Shown here: positions 9,015 through 19,480 of the stretch, one piece after another | Layout of the letters: every line of letters starts with the position of its first letter | Numbering within the stretch: position 1 is the stretch's first letter | Source of the DNA: Bacillus infantis | Lineage (GTDB): Bacteria > Bacillota > Bacilli > Bacillales > Cytobacillaceae | Direction of reading: 5' to 3' | Assembly: GCF_020171945.1 (NCBI RefSeq) | Contig: NZ_JAIVAP010000011.1 | Location: 62,001-126,000, forward strand | DNA: 64,000 nucleotides | Made by a program: the position numbers and the translations under genes | Notes under the pieces: model-generated | What the model was told of the DNA's origin: nothing | Databases searched by the model: none | What the model saw: only the letters and a program-made list of their open reading frames with translations

Positions 9015-9510
9015 ACAGGCCATCCCCCTGTTGGTGTCGGTCGGGCAGGTTGTCGTTTTTCCTTATTATATTGTATGGCTAAAGCAGGCTGCCTTGTCCT
9101 TTACTCTGTTTGGCTGGCTGTTCGCCATATTTTCCTTCTCTGCTGCCTTCGGCTATCGCCTTTACCAGACCAAAGGCAGCAAATACAGCTCCCATCACCC
9201 GTTCATTTACATAGGGATGGGAGCTGTCTATATTCTTGCAGGCACCATCAGCCAGCCTGCAGGTTCTCTGCCATACACAGCACTCCTGCTACAGACAACG
9301 CTTGGATTCCTTCAAGGCTATCACCACGCCTGGCATATAGAGCAGAAAACCTTCCGCCTCCATGCTATTCATCACTATTTGATTGTCGGCATCAGCATGA
9401 TTGGGATTTCTTTTGTGAAGATTATATCGCCTGGGATTATAATTGCAGGATTTGGAGCCATTTTGCTTGGCTGTGCGGCTTTATGTTTGGTGACAGGCAC
9501 CACCCGATAA
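8998..9510 (+). CDS. Small multi-pass membrane protein
   Basis: This 170-residue protein is mostly hydrophobic, with about five candidate membrane segments such as FTLFGWLFAIFSFSAAFGY. I do not recognise the family. ATG 8998 lies inside the 3' end of the FAD oxidoreductase gene behind AAAGAAGGAGC, so the two are co-translated and may be a functional pair. The last codons (GTGTTR then stop) are written by a dispersed GGTGACAGGCACC repeat, so the true ancestral C-terminus may have been replaced. Confidence 0.65.
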   Translation: MKIKSEQAIPLLVSVGQVVVFPYYIVWLKQAALSFTLFGWLFAIFSFSAAFGYRLYQTKGSKYSSHHPFIYIGMGAVYILAGTISQPAGSLPYTALLLQTTLGFLQGYHHAWHIEQKTFRLHAIHHYLIVGISMIGISFVKIISPGIIIAGFGAILLGCAALCLVTGTTR

Positions 9511-9535
9511 ATCTTGTTTCACATAAATGTTTCAC
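9489..9535 (+). repeat. Dispersed repeat family A, copy 2
   Basis: The unit beginning GGTGACAGGCACCACCCG is 43/47 identical to 6293-6339. It overlaps the last seven codons and stop of the small membrane protein gene. Confidence 0.75.
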
Positions 9536-9542
9536 GGGAAGT

Positions 9543-9609
9543 GAGCCGAGGAACCTGACCCCATGGCTCCCCTGCGAGAAACGAGCCAAGGGGCCTGACC
9601 CGATGGTTC
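9543..9609 (+). repeat. Dispersed repeat family B, two tandem units
   Basis: Two 27-nt units (9543-9569 and 9583-9609) share GAGCC, CCTGACCC and ATGG, and each is an imperfect palindrome (GAGCC...GGCTC; GAGCCA...TGGTTC). A related block lies at 44432-44495. Confidence 0.6.
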
Positions 9610-9660
9610 TTTGAAACTTTTACATATATATAGCGTCTAACAACTTAAGGGGGTGACTTC

Positions 9661-10146
9661 TTGACACGATTTCTTTGGTTGTTTTTCTTTATGACAATAA
9701 GTTTGATGCTTTTATCTGGATGTAAGGGTGCGGATTCTGACCAGCCTGTAACGACTGACTGGACAACTACAATCTATGATACTGTCGACAACTTTAATGG
9801 TGTAACTATGACAGCAAAGGAAGGAACAGTCACCCGCACCGGAATGACTGTAATTCTTCAGAATAATTCTGATAAGCAATGTATCTATGGCGAAGCTTAC
9901 CTGTTGGAAAAGAAAATTGGAGGCGACTGGTACCAAGTTCCATATATTACAGCTGGTAATCACGCGGTTGAGGATATTGGCTATGGCCTGGGTCCTTCAG
10001 ATATGGAGGAATGGAGTGTTAATTGGGAGCAGCTCCATGGGGAACTGGATACCGGAGAATACCGTATTGTGAAAGAAGTACTGGACTTTAGAGAATCAGG
10101 GGACTTTGATGTGTATAATTTGACGGCTGAGTTTGATTTGGATTAA
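9661..10146 (+). CDS. Lipoprotein with bacterial Ig-like (Big_14-type) domain
   Basis: The product has 161 residues. A type II signal peptide ends in LLSGC with lipidated Cys21. The mature part looks like the small Ig-like domain found in Bacillus lipoproteins: GVTMTAKEGTVTRTGMTVIL, an internal GDWYQVP and the terminal pattern GEYRIVKEV...YNLTAEFDLD. The role is unknown; it is probably attached to the outer face of the membrane. TTG 9661 is the start, behind AAGGGGGTGACTTC. It is monocistronic with two hairpins downstream. Confidence 0.7.
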   Translation: MTRFLWLFFFMTISLMLLSGCKGADSDQPVTTDWTTTIYDTVDNFNGVTMTAKEGTVTRTGMTVILQNNSDKQCIYGEAYLLEKKIGGDWYQVPYITAGNHAVEDIGYGLGPSDMEEWSVNWEQLHGELDTGEYRIVKEVLDFRESGDFDVYNLTAEFDLD

Positions 10147-10210
10147 CAGGGAGCATATAGTTACAGTTTTCGAAATAAGGGGAGGGTTATAGGAGCCGGA
10201 ATTCTTAGAC

Positions 10211-10236
10211 AGTCATATCATTGATATGACTTTTTT
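10211..10236 (+). terminator. Rho-independent terminator of the lipoprotein gene
   Basis: GTCATATCA and TGATATGAC form a 9-bp stem followed by TTTTTT. Confidence 0.75.
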
Positions 10237-10284
10237 ATATTTGTAGACCCTTGAATGCTAATTTTAAAACTTAGAGGATTATAG

Positions 10285-10328
10285 AAAGAACGCCTTATTA
10301 TTCTTCCATAATAATAAGGCGTTCTTTT
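10285..10328. terminator. Strong bidirectional terminator
   Basis: An 18-bp perfect stem (10285-10302 with 10310-10327) encloses a 7-nt loop, flanked by A- and T-rich ends. It separates the rightward lipoprotein gene from the leftward small membrane protein gene. Confidence 0.85.
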
Positions 10329-10394
10329 GATTATTCTACGGCTTTGGTTAGATATTAACAGCAGAGAATGAAGCTGAAGACTTTTTGACTATTT

Positions 10395-10682
10395 TCACCC
10401 CACCTGTATTTGGCCCAAAGCAAGGCCGGTTATCAAGATGGCACCAGCCAATGCCGGTATGCTTATCAGCAGCTTGTGAAAAAAAGAGATAACAGTAAAG
10501 CGCTTATATACTTTTTCGGCAATGAGGGCAAGCGGGATGAATAAAAGCAGCATTTCTCCAATCCCGAACAGGTCACCAGAATCATAGGGGCTGCTTACAT
10601 ATTGATCGACAAAGTAGTTGATGGTGAGAAGTATAGTGAATAAGATCATTTGAAAGAGAAAGAAAAGCAAATTTTTTATCAA
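10395..10682 (-). CDS. Small membrane protein of unknown function
   Basis: This 95-residue protein has three predicted membrane helices: LLFFLFQMILFTILLTINYF near the N-terminus, LLLFIPLALIAEKVY in the middle and LLISIPALAGAILITGLAL at the C-terminus. No family is recognised. It is a single leftward gene that ends against the bidirectional terminator at 10285-10328. Confidence 0.55.
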   Translation of the reverse strand: MIKNLLFFLFQMILFTILLTINYFVDQYVSSPYDSGDLFGIGEMLLLFIPLALIAEKVYKRFTVISFFHKLLISIPALAGAILITGLALGQIQVG

Positions 10683-10750
10683 CAGGGCAGCTCCTAGCTT
10701 TGTACTTAGATTTCTAGCCTAATGTGTAAATTTTAATGCATTTCTTATTG

Positions 10751-10779
10751 TGGGACAAGGTGCCTTTCCTTGTGTCCCA
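10751..10779. other. Hairpin upstream of the frl promoter
   Basis: TGGGACAAGG and CCTTGTGTCCCA form a stem with a 2-nt bulge. No T-tract follows. It may be a remnant of a dispersed palindromic repeat. Confidence 0.35.
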
Positions 10780-10812
10780 TTCGGGTGAAAATATTAAATT
10801 TTCAAAAAAGTA

Positions 10813-10860
10813 TTGCTTGTTTTGTACTACCTAACTATAATACAAATCATAACAAATAAA
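10813..10860 (+). promoter_or_regulatory. frl promoter 1 with conserved downstream element
   Basis: -35 TTGCTT (10813-10818), 17-bp spacer, -10 TATAAT (10836-10841). The 25-nt stretch from the -10 to 10860 is repeated at 13149-13173 with 23 of 25 positions identical (shared core CATAACAAATAAA). It is a good candidate for the FrlR operator over the start site. Confidence 0.65.
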
Positions 10861-10884
10861 ATCGTTTTCATAAGGGGGGATTGT

Positions 10885-13069
<2,185 letters not shown>

Positions 13070-13077
13070 TGCAAAAG

Positions 13078-13100
13078 GGGAGTTAGTGATTGCTGACTCC
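13078..13100 (+). other. Intercistronic hairpin between frlA and frlB
   Basis: GGGAGTTA and TGACTCCC pair with one G-U. No T-run follows. The second promoter lies just downstream, so this could dampen read-through from promoter 1. Confidence 0.4.
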
Positions 13101-13125
13101 CTGAAAAATTTTAAAAGGAAAAAGA

Positions 13126-13173
13126 TTGAACTTTTTATAATGTTTGATTATAATACAAGACATAACAAATAAA
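13126..13173 (+). promoter_or_regulatory. frl promoter 2 with conserved downstream element
   Basis: -35 TTGAAC (13126-13131), 17-bp spacer, -10 TATAAT (13149-13154), then ACAAGACATAACAAATAAA. The module duplicates 10836-10860, so both halves of the locus should respond to the same regulator. Confidence 0.65.
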
Positions 13174-13208
13174 GTCACAAGCAAGAGACTCATAAGGAGA
13201 GTGTTCCC

Positions 13209-14222
13209 ATGTTGAAGTTTGATGAAGAATTGTTTTTGAAACTAGTAGAAAAAGAGGGCCTTGGCTACAGGGGCAAAATTGAAGAGATTGTTGATGGTAT
13301 CTGCAAAAAAGGCTACAGCAATATTTACATGATTGGCGCCGGCGGAACGATCGCCATGATGTATCCTTATGAATATATGTTCAAAACACACTCAAGCATT
13401 GATGTCCGCGCAGAAATTGCTTCAGAATTCATGGCCACAAATCCTAAGCATTTTACAAAGGATTCTGTCTGCATCTTTACTTCTGTGTCAGGCACAACAG
13501 AGGAAACGGTGGCCGCAACAGAATTTTGCAGAGAAAGAGGAGCAACTACACTGGCTCTGGTAGCTGAGCCGGACACGCCGCTGACAAAAATTGTCGACTA
13601 CTGCATTACAACTGGATCTGAAAAGCATTCTTTTGATACATTCTTTATGCTTTTATATATGGTATCCTTCCGGTTCATGCATAACAATGAAGAGTTTCCG
13701 CAATATGATCAATTCGTGAAAGAAGTATCATTGCTGCCAAGAGCTATTCTCGATGCAGTAAAGTCTTTCGATAAAAAAGCGGAGGAATTTGCTGTTAAGC
13801 ATAAAGATACGGACTACCATATGATGGTCGGGTCAGGCAATCTTTGGGGCAATACATATTCTTATGCGATGTGCATACTGGAAGAGATGCAGTGGATCCA
13901 CGCAAAATCGATTCATGCTGCTGAGTTTTTCCATGGCACGCTTGAATTGGTAGTCGAAGATACAAGTGTCATCCTGCTAAAAGGGGAAGATGAAACCCGT
14001 CCGCTTGCCGAGCGTGTTGAGCGTTTCGCTGAGAAGATTACAAAAGAACTTACCGTGATTGATACGAAGGATTTTAAAATGGAAGGAATCAGCGATGAAT
14101 TCAGGAAGCATTTCGCTGTCAATATCAACTGGGCTGCCCTCAGCCGCATCAGCGTTTACCTTGAGCGGGAGAGAAATCATCCTTTAGAACTCAGACGCTA
14201 TTATCGCAAAATGGAATATTAA
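13209..14222 (+). CDS. frlB: SIS-domain fructoselysine 6-phosphate deglycase
   Basis: The product has 337 residues with two sugar-isomerase (SIS) domains. The N-terminal one has IYMIGAGGTIAMMYPYEYMF and FTSVSGTTEETVAATEF. The C-terminal one has MMVGSGNLWGNTYSYAMCILEEMQWIHA-type residues and IHAAEFFHGTLELV, which should hold the catalytic Glu/His of FrlB/FraB deglycases. It would cleave fructoselysine 6-phosphate to glucose 6-phosphate and lysine. The length matches E. coli FrlB (340). The RBS is AAGGAGAG. Confidence 0.8.
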   Translation: MLKFDEELFLKLVEKEGLGYRGKIEEIVDGICKKGYSNIYMIGAGGTIAMMYPYEYMFKTHSSIDVRAEIASEFMATNPKHFTKDSVCIFTSVSGTTEETVAATEFCRERGATTLALVAEPDTPLTKIVDYCITTGSEKHSFDTFFMLLYMVSFRFMHNNEEFPQYDQFVKEVSLLPRAILDAVKSFDKKAEEFAVKHKDTDYHMMVGSGNLWGNTYSYAMCILEEMQWIHAKSIHAAEFFHGTLELVVEDTSVILLKGEDETRPLAERVERFAEKITKELTVIDTKDFKMEGISDEFRKHFAVNINWAALSRISVYLERERNHPLELRRYYRKMEY

Positions 14223-14230
14223 GAAAAATA

Positions 14231-14261
14231 GAGCACTACTTGCGGTAGTGCTCCTTTCTTA
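14231..14261 (+). terminator. Intercistronic hairpin (attenuating) between frlB and frlD
   Basis: GAGCACTAC and GTAGTGCTC form a 9-bp perfect stem around TTGCG, followed by a short CTTTCTT tract. This is probably partial termination, lowering kinase relative to deglycase. Confidence 0.55.
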
Positions 14262-14283
14262 AGCTGAAAGGAGTGAAAGCACC

Positions 14284-15066
14284 ATGAAGGTCGTTACAGT
14301 CGGGGATAACTGCATGGATGTCTATAAGGATAGCGGGAAAGCCTATCCTGGGGGAAATCCCGTAAATGTGGCGGTTTATTTAAAATCATTGGGAGCGGAA
14401 CCCGCGTATATTGGCTGGGTCGGCACAGACCACTATGGAGAAGAAATGATCAAAGCCATCCGGAATAAGGGGGTGGATACAGCCCATCTTTCCATAAAGG
14501 AAGGAAAAACAGCTGTTACAGATGTACATATGGAAGGCAATGACCGGCGGTTTGGTGACTATGATGAAGGTGTTATGAGAGAATTTGCTTTGACAGGAGA
14601 GGAACTTGAGTTTATTGCCGCTCATCAGCTGGTGCATGCAGGGCTATGGGGACATGCGGAAAACTATTTTTCTCTTTTTAAGAAAAAAGGGCTGCTGACG
14701 TCCTTTGACTTTTCTGATCAGCTGGCCCATAAGCTGGTTCAAAGTCTGCTGCCATATGTTGATTATCCTTTCTTCTCTTATAAGGAAGATGATGCGTTTA
14801 TCCGCCAGTTTTTAAAAAATGCGGTTGGCAAAGGGGCAAAAATTGCGGTTGCCACTTTGGGTGAAAAAGGTTCGCTTGCTTATGATGGAAGAGATTTTTA
14901 CGAGTATGGTGTGGTGGATACTGAGGTTGTGGATACGATGGGAGCGGGAGATTCTTTCATAGCCGGGTTTACGTACGGTATTTTGGAGGGCCTTTCAATA
15001 CAAAGCTGTTTGGAATTGGGCGCAAAGACTGCCGCCAATACAATCAGATATTTTGGTGCCTGGTGA
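14284..15066 (+). CDS. frlD: PfkB-family fructoselysine 6-kinase
   Basis: The product is a 260-residue ribokinase-fold (PfkB) kinase. It opens MKVVTVGDNCMDVYKDSGKAYPGGNPVNVAV with the PfkB glycine pair, and the catalytic/anion-hole motif DTMGAGDSFIAGF has Asp223 as base. The size equals E. coli FrlD (261). It phosphorylates fructoselysine at C6 for FrlB. The start is ATG 14284 with AAAGGAGTG upstream. It ends 62 nt before the preferred frlR start. Confidence 0.8.
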   Translation: MKVVTVGDNCMDVYKDSGKAYPGGNPVNVAVYLKSLGAEPAYIGWVGTDHYGEEMIKAIRNKGVDTAHLSIKEGKTAVTDVHMEGNDRRFGDYDEGVMREFALTGEELEFIAAHQLVHAGLWGHAENYFSLFKKKGLLTSFDFSDQLAHKLVQSLLPYVDYPFFSYKEDDAFIRQFLKNAVGKGAKIAVATLGEKGSLAYDGRDFYEYGVVDTEVVDTMGAGDSFIAGFTYGILEGLSIQSCLELGAKTAANTIRYFGAW

Positions 15067-15091
15067 CTGGGGAGTTAGATCAATGTATAAT
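15063..15091 (+). promoter_or_regulatory. Possible frlR promoter
   Basis: -10 TATAAT at 15086-15091 with a weak -35 GTGACT at 15063-15068 (17-bp spacer). The downstream TAACAA resembles the conserved frl element, hinting at autoregulation. Confidence 0.3.
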
Positions 15092-15128
15092 AGATCTTAA
15101 CAATCTATTGACGGTAAGGATGAGCCAG

Positions 15129-15857
15129 ATGAATTTAAATCCTTCAACGCCTCAGCCGCTGTATATGCAAATCAGGCAAATGCTGAAGAATGACATCCAG
15201 AGCGGAAAGTACAAGCCCGATGAACAAATTCCAACAGAAGCAGAGCTTTGTGATATTTATAATGTGAGCCGGATTACGATCCGAAAAGCCATTGAGGAAT
15301 TAGTGAATGAAGGAACACTTACACGCGTACCGCGCAGAGGGACGTTTGTAACTTCAAACAAGTTCCATAACGAGCTCTTGTCTGTAAGCGGCTTCTCGGA
15401 ATTCAGCCATCAGCTTGGGATGATTCCCAACTCGCGGATATTAAGAAGCGAAGTCATATCTGCATCAGAAGAAGTCGCCGGGCATCTGCGTATTGAAGAA
15501 GGCAGCCCTGTTCTTGAATTGGAGCGGCTGATGTATGTAAATGACCGCCCTTTATTCTACGACATCGCACATTACTCTCTCAGCCGATTCCCTGATTTGG
15601 AAAAGAAAATTGCGAGGCTTGAATCCACCTATCAGATCCTCCTGGAGGATTACAGCACTGAAATAATCAGCAATGACAAAATCATCGATGTGATCGGGGC
15701 CACGAAAGATCACGCCAGACTGCTGGAATGCGATATTGGCGCAAATCTTTTCAGAATCGTCAAGATTGCGTTTGATTCAAAGGATGAACCTGTCCATCTT
15801 TCTACATTTGTATGTGAAACGAATAAAGTGAATTTGACTGTTCATCGGGCGAAATAG
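15129..15857 (+). CDS. frlR: GntR/HutC-family transcriptional regulator of the frl operon
   Basis: The product has 242 residues. The N-terminal winged HTH (PLYMQIRQMLKNDIQSGKY...TEAELCDIYNVSRITIRKAI) is followed by a UTRA effector domain (about 90-235, GMIPNSRILRSE...FYDIAHYSLSRFPDLE). The size matches E. coli FrlR (243). ATG 15129 is preferred because TAAGGATG precedes it at good distance; in-frame upstream starts at 15063 and 15120 have poorer sites. It probably senses a fructoselysine phosphate and represses both frl promoters. Confidence 0.75.
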   Translation: MNLNPSTPQPLYMQIRQMLKNDIQSGKYKPDEQIPTEAELCDIYNVSRITIRKAIEELVNEGTLTRVPRRGTFVTSNKFHNELLSVSGFSEFSHQLGMIPNSRILRSEVISASEEVAGHLRIEEGSPVLELERLMYVNDRPLFYDIAHYSLSRFPDLEKKIARLESTYQILLEDYSTEIISNDKIIDVIGATKDHARLLECDIGANLFRIVKIAFDSKDEPVHLSTFVCETNKVNLTVHRAK

Positions 15858-15864
15858 AAGCCTG

Positions 15865-15900
15865 GGGCCATACTCCCTTTTTGTGGAGTATGGCCCTTTT
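15865..15900 (+). terminator. Rho-independent terminator of the frl operon
   Basis: GGGCCATACTCC (15865-15876) pairs perfectly with GGAGTATGGCCC (15885-15896), followed by TTTT. Confidence 0.85.
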
Positions 15901-15991
15901 CCATTTATACTTTCAAAAAAATTCCTAACTAATATAGTTTAAGGAAAACCAGCAAATATAGGAATAGGAGTTATAATTTTAATGCATTCCT

Positions 15992-16360
15992 TTATGCTCT
16001 CACTTTCCTGCTATATCTCTTGCCGGCCCAAACACCAATCAGCTGCGGAACCAGGTTCAGGCAGGTAAACAATATGAGGGCCTGGTATGGTTCAAGCGGC
16101 TTTGTATATGATTGCCATCGGTCATTCCCGGCCATGCTGATCGTAAAATAAAAAGAAATGGCGAATGAAGCAATATTCCCGGCAATAAAGGGAATTAAGC
16201 TCTGATTAAGCCTGCTGAAGAAAGCCAGAAGGCCGGTGCCTATCACCATGATGGAATAACCGAGCAGAGGCCGGAATGAAAAATCCTGGTACATGGCAAA
16301 GAAGACAAATGGAAAGCAGTATAAAAGGGTTATTAATATACTGATCTTTTGATTTTTCAT
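15992..16360 (-). CDS. Small membrane protein of unknown function
   Basis: This 122-residue protein has four hydrophobic helices: ILITLLYCFPFVFFAMY, the LLGYSIMVIGTGLLAFF region, FIAGNIASFAISFYF and ALILFTCLNLVPQLIGVW. It has a basic C-terminus (AGKRYSRKVRA). No family recognised. The RBS on the minus strand is GAGGTGAAAAC. Confidence 0.5.
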   Translation of the reverse strand: MKNQKISILITLLYCFPFVFFAMYQDFSFRPLLGYSIMVIGTGLLAFFSRLNQSLIPFIAGNIASFAISFYFTISMAGNDRWQSYTKPLEPYQALILFTCLNLVPQLIGVWAGKRYSRKVRA

Positions 16361-16463
16361 GTTTTCACCTCTATTGGAAAATTCAGTGATGCTTTTAAAA
16401 GCATAGAGGAAACCGCCAATATTTGTAAGATGAAATTACTGGGAATTTTTTATTGCGAAATAG

Positions 16464-17285
16464 TTACAAGTCACTTATTAATATGGCACTCGGCGGGGCG
16501 GCGATAAGTTCTTCTCCGGAGGCTTTGTAGCTAAAAAGGTATTTTGATTCCTTATGGTATTGCTGAGGATCAATTTTGAGCTTCCCATCTTTATCTAAGG
16601 CTACTGTGTAGGTGATCATATAATTAAACTTGATTTCCTTAGCATCCGCTGGCATATCAGGATCAGGTGTGAAATTTGGCGGGACCTCATTTGTAACATA
16701 TCTGAATATGAGGGACATATTATAGTCATTCGTTTTTTCTAAAAGATTATAATGAAGCCTCTCAGGTATAAATGCATCATAATAAGTCGTTTCCTTCTGT
16801 TCATCTGTAAGAGGCAGGCCAGGGACAGCTTCCTTTGCTATGGCCCTAATCGTCTTTCTTTCTACCTCTTTACCGCTCGAATCGTAAACAGATAAGCCGC
16901 CATTCTCATTATCCACCAGCAAGTGGTTTTCAAATGCCTTAAAAACAGCTTCTTCCGGCAATTGGACATGAAAGCTTTCTTCAGTCGCCTGAACTGCTTT
17001 ATTGACAAGTGAATCCTCAATAAGAAACTTTATTTTTCCCACACCCAAGAAGGCCAGAAAAATAGACAGTAGTACACAGAAAAACACCAGTCCCAATTTA
17101 TCATAGAACCTTTTGCTGTTTAGTATAAAAACAATTGGAATACTGATAAGGAATGTGAACCCTATAAACCTGATATTTGCTGCGATCTCTAAAAGACCAA
17201 ACGTTGGATCCTCTTCATATATACTTAAATAATATAAGAGGCTGATAATCAATACGATTGAAACTCTCCAGATTGAACTCTTCAT
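16464..17285 (-). CDS. Membrane-anchored protein of unknown function
   Basis: The product has 273 residues. The first ~105 carry three hydrophobic helices, such as IVLIISLLYYLSIYE and LVFFCVLLSIFLAFLGVG. The remaining ~165 are hydrophilic with no recognised motif and probably extracytoplasmic. It is leftward, like the neighbouring 122-residue membrane protein, but separated from it by about 100 bp. AGAAGGGA serves as ribosome site. Confidence 0.5.
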   Translation of the reverse strand: MKSSIWRVSIVLIISLLYYLSIYEEDPTFGLLEIAANIRFIGFTFLISIPIVFILNSKRFYDKLGLVFFCVLLSIFLAFLGVGKIKFLIEDSLVNKAVQATEESFHVQLPEEAVFKAFENHLLVDNENGGLSVYDSSGKEVERKTIRAIAKEAVPGLPLTDEQKETTYYDAFIPERLHYNLLEKTNDYNMSLIFRYVTNEVPPNFTPDPDMPADAKEIKFNYMITYTVALDKDGKLKIDPQQYHKESKYLFSYKASGEELIAAPPSAILISDL

Positions 17286-17467
17286 TTTGTTGTTCCCTTC
17301 TATGTTGTGAATTTACTATAATCATATCCTAATTTTGTAAGTGGGGTAAATGGGAAGAAAAGATATAGTTTATTTCCTGTTATTGGTATTGTGTGATAAT
17401 TCTTCGGAGCAGGTTTATTATCAGATTTGAATATAGGAGAAGCTCAAAAAAGCAGGACATTTATTTC

Positions 17468-17498
17468 AAAAAAACAGGGACAGAAAAATTCTGTCCCT
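17468..17498 (-). terminator. Rho-independent terminator of the lsrRK-cupin operon
   Basis: AGGGACAGAA and TTCTGTCCCT form a 10-bp stem with an AAA loop. On the minus strand it is followed by a run of Ts. It sits at the stop of the cupin gene. Confidence 0.85.
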
Positions 17499-17854
17499 TA
17501 CTGTGCATTCGGTCTATAATCCACATCCACCTTATCCTTGATCTGATAAGGAGCCAGCATAAACGCCCCTTTAAAGACATCCTTTCCTTTATTCACCAAA
17601 TAATGTACTTTCTTCGGCTCCACATGGATGAAGTCGCCTTTCCGGCAGCTGAAGATCTCGCCGTCGATATGGATTTCGAGCTCGCCCTCGAGGACGAAGA
17701 AGTTTTCTTCCATGATTTCATGGTAGTGGGCAGGGAAGTCCTGGCCGGGCTGAAGGACGACGAGGCCAAAGTTCATTCGCGGCCCCCTCAGGAGATATTT
17801 CGGTCCGCTGTCCCCGAAACGGTATGCTTCCTCGTTTTCATTGATTACGCTCAT
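17498..17854 (-). CDS. Cupin-domain protein of the lsr locus
   Basis: This 118-residue single-domain cupin has metal-binding motif 1 FPAHYHEIMEENFFVLEGE (His, His, Glu) and a motif-2 region FIHVEPKKVHYLVN. The gene begins 6 nt after the lsrK stop and is the last gene of lsrR-lsrK-cupin. In enterobacteria the last step of phospho-AI-2 disposal is helped by LsrG, a different (ABM-fold) small protein absent from this window. A role of the cupin in isomerising or degrading phospho-AI-2 is therefore plausible. Function is inferred from context only. Confidence 0.7.
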   Translation of the reverse strand: MSVINENEEAYRFGDSGPKYLLRGPRMNFGLVVLQPGQDFPAHYHEIMEENFFVLEGELEIHIDGEIFSCRKGDFIHVEPKKVHYLVNKGKDVFKGAFMLAPYQIKDKVDVDYRPNAQ

Positions 17855-17860
17855 CTCTCA

Positions 17861-19438
17861 TCACACTCCGCTCTCTTTTAATCCCGGGGCGATCCACATA
17901 TGGTCGGTGAGTCCCTGGTCTGCCAATTCCAGCTGGTTTTTATAAATACGGGTCCACTTTTGATACAGCTTTTCATAGACTGCGTGATTTTCTTTGTTAG
18001 GATAATAGGTTTTTTCAAATGCCACGACCTTCTCAATTGCATCATCGAAGCTGCTGTATATATTTGCTCCTACACCTGCACAGATGGCGGCACCAAGGGC
18101 AGTGGATTCTCGTACCACCGGAATTTTGACTGGCTTATTGAGGACATCGGATACGATCTGGCACCATAATGGACTTTTGGAAGCTCCGCCTGCAAATATA
18201 ACAGAGTCGGGGGAAGCGCCGGTTATTCCGCTGATCAGCTCCATGTTTCCTTTTGTAACGAAGGCGGCATTCTCCATGATCGCCCGGTAAAAGGCAGCCT
18301 TATTGAACCTGGCGCTGTCGAGCTTGAAGTTGAGGAAGCCGGGTGCTGCATGCTTCCAGGAAATATAATTCATGGTATCTGAGAAGGTGCAGAGCAGGCC
18401 GTTGCTGCCGGCCGGAACATGCAGTGCTTTTCTCTCCATCTGTTCATAGATGCTTTCATTCGTTTCGTTTTCCAGATATTTTTCCAGATCACAGAAGCTA
18501 TCCCTGAACCATTTCATCACAAGGCCGGGGAAGAAGGCGATGGCTTCATACTGCCATGTATCAGGAATGCTATGGCAGTTGATCCTGACCCTGCATCCAG
18601 GATCCATCTGCAGCTTTTTCGTTGTATATTCATATTGCCAAAAGCTCCCGCCAATGACCGCGGCGTCTCCTTCATTGATGATCCCGGCCCCGATGCAGGC
18701 CAGCTGGGCATCTCCGCCTCCAGCGACAACAAGTGTTTCTGTGCTTAGACCTGTAAGCGCATTCATTTTAGAGGTGATCTTACCAACTGCTGTTCCGCTT
18801 TCATATACGGCTGGGAAAATATCATCTCTCAAATCGGCTTTCCTGCCAATCTCAGCTTCCCAGCTTCGGTTCGCCAGGCTGAACAGTCCGGTCGTGCATC
18901 CATTGGAAGGCTCAACAGAGAGGATGCCGCTTAGATGGTAGACAATCCAGTCATTCAGCATGGTCACATATTTTGTTTGCTGATAGATGTCAGGCAGATT
19001 ATTTTTAACCCAAAGAAGGCGGGGAATGGCACCTAAAGAAAAGGTCTGGCCGGAGATGCTGTACATCTCGGCCTCCAGGGAGCTGTCCCCGCTGTTTAGT
19101 TTGGCTGTCTCGTTTTCCGAGCGGGAGTCGACATTGGCGCAGGCCCAAAGCTCCCGGCCGTTTTCATCATAGAGGACGATGGCTTCCCTCATGCTGGTTG
19201 TCGAGACAGAGACAATCGCATCAGGGTTTACGCCGCTTTTTCCAATGGTCTCCTTAATTAATGCAATAATGATATTCAGGTTCTTCTCCACATCGAAATC
19301 CATTGACCCGGGATACCTTTCATCCTCTAAATGCTTCCATTCTGCCTGTGAGGTGCAGACCTCGTTTCCCTTTGTATCAAAGAGAATGACCCGGGCGCTC
19401 CCGGTCCCTGCATCAATCGCCATTAAATATTGATCCAT
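17861..19438 (-). CDS. lsrK: Autoinducer-2 kinase (FGGY family)
   Basis: The 525-residue FGGY carbohydrate kinase starts MDQYLMAIDAGTGSARVILF (phosphate-binding loop). It carries VVAGGGDAQLACIGAGII and SVIFAGGASKSPLWCQIVSD, the family ATPase signatures. The length is close to E. coli LsrK (530). It phosphorylates DPD/AI-2 on entry, trapping it and producing the inducer for LsrR. The minus-strand RBS is AAGGATGACTG. It is 42 bp downstream of lsrR. Confidence 0.85.
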   Translation of the reverse strand: MDQYLMAIDAGTGSARVILFDTKGNEVCTSQAEWKHLEDERYPGSMDFDVEKNLNIIIALIKETIGKSGVNPDAIVSVSTTSMREAIVLYDENGRELWACANVDSRSENETAKLNSGDSSLEAEMYSISGQTFSLGAIPRLLWVKNNLPDIYQQTKYVTMLNDWIVYHLSGILSVEPSNGCTTGLFSLANRSWEAEIGRKADLRDDIFPAVYESGTAVGKITSKMNALTGLSTETLVVAGGGDAQLACIGAGIINEGDAAVIGGSFWQYEYTTKKLQMDPGCRVRINCHSIPDTWQYEAIAFFPGLVMKWFRDSFCDLEKYLENETNESIYEQMERKALHVPAGSNGLLCTFSDTMNYISWKHAAPGFLNFKLDSARFNKAAFYRAIMENAAFVTKGNMELISGITGASPDSVIFAGGASKSPLWCQIVSDVLNKPVKIPVVRESTALGAAICAGVGANIYSSFDDAIEKVVAFEKTYYPNKENHAVYEKLYQKWTRIYKNQLELADQGLTDHMWIAPGLKESGV

Positions 19439-19480
19439 TCACAGTCATCCTTCCCCTGATCTAATCCGGCCATGGTCGGT

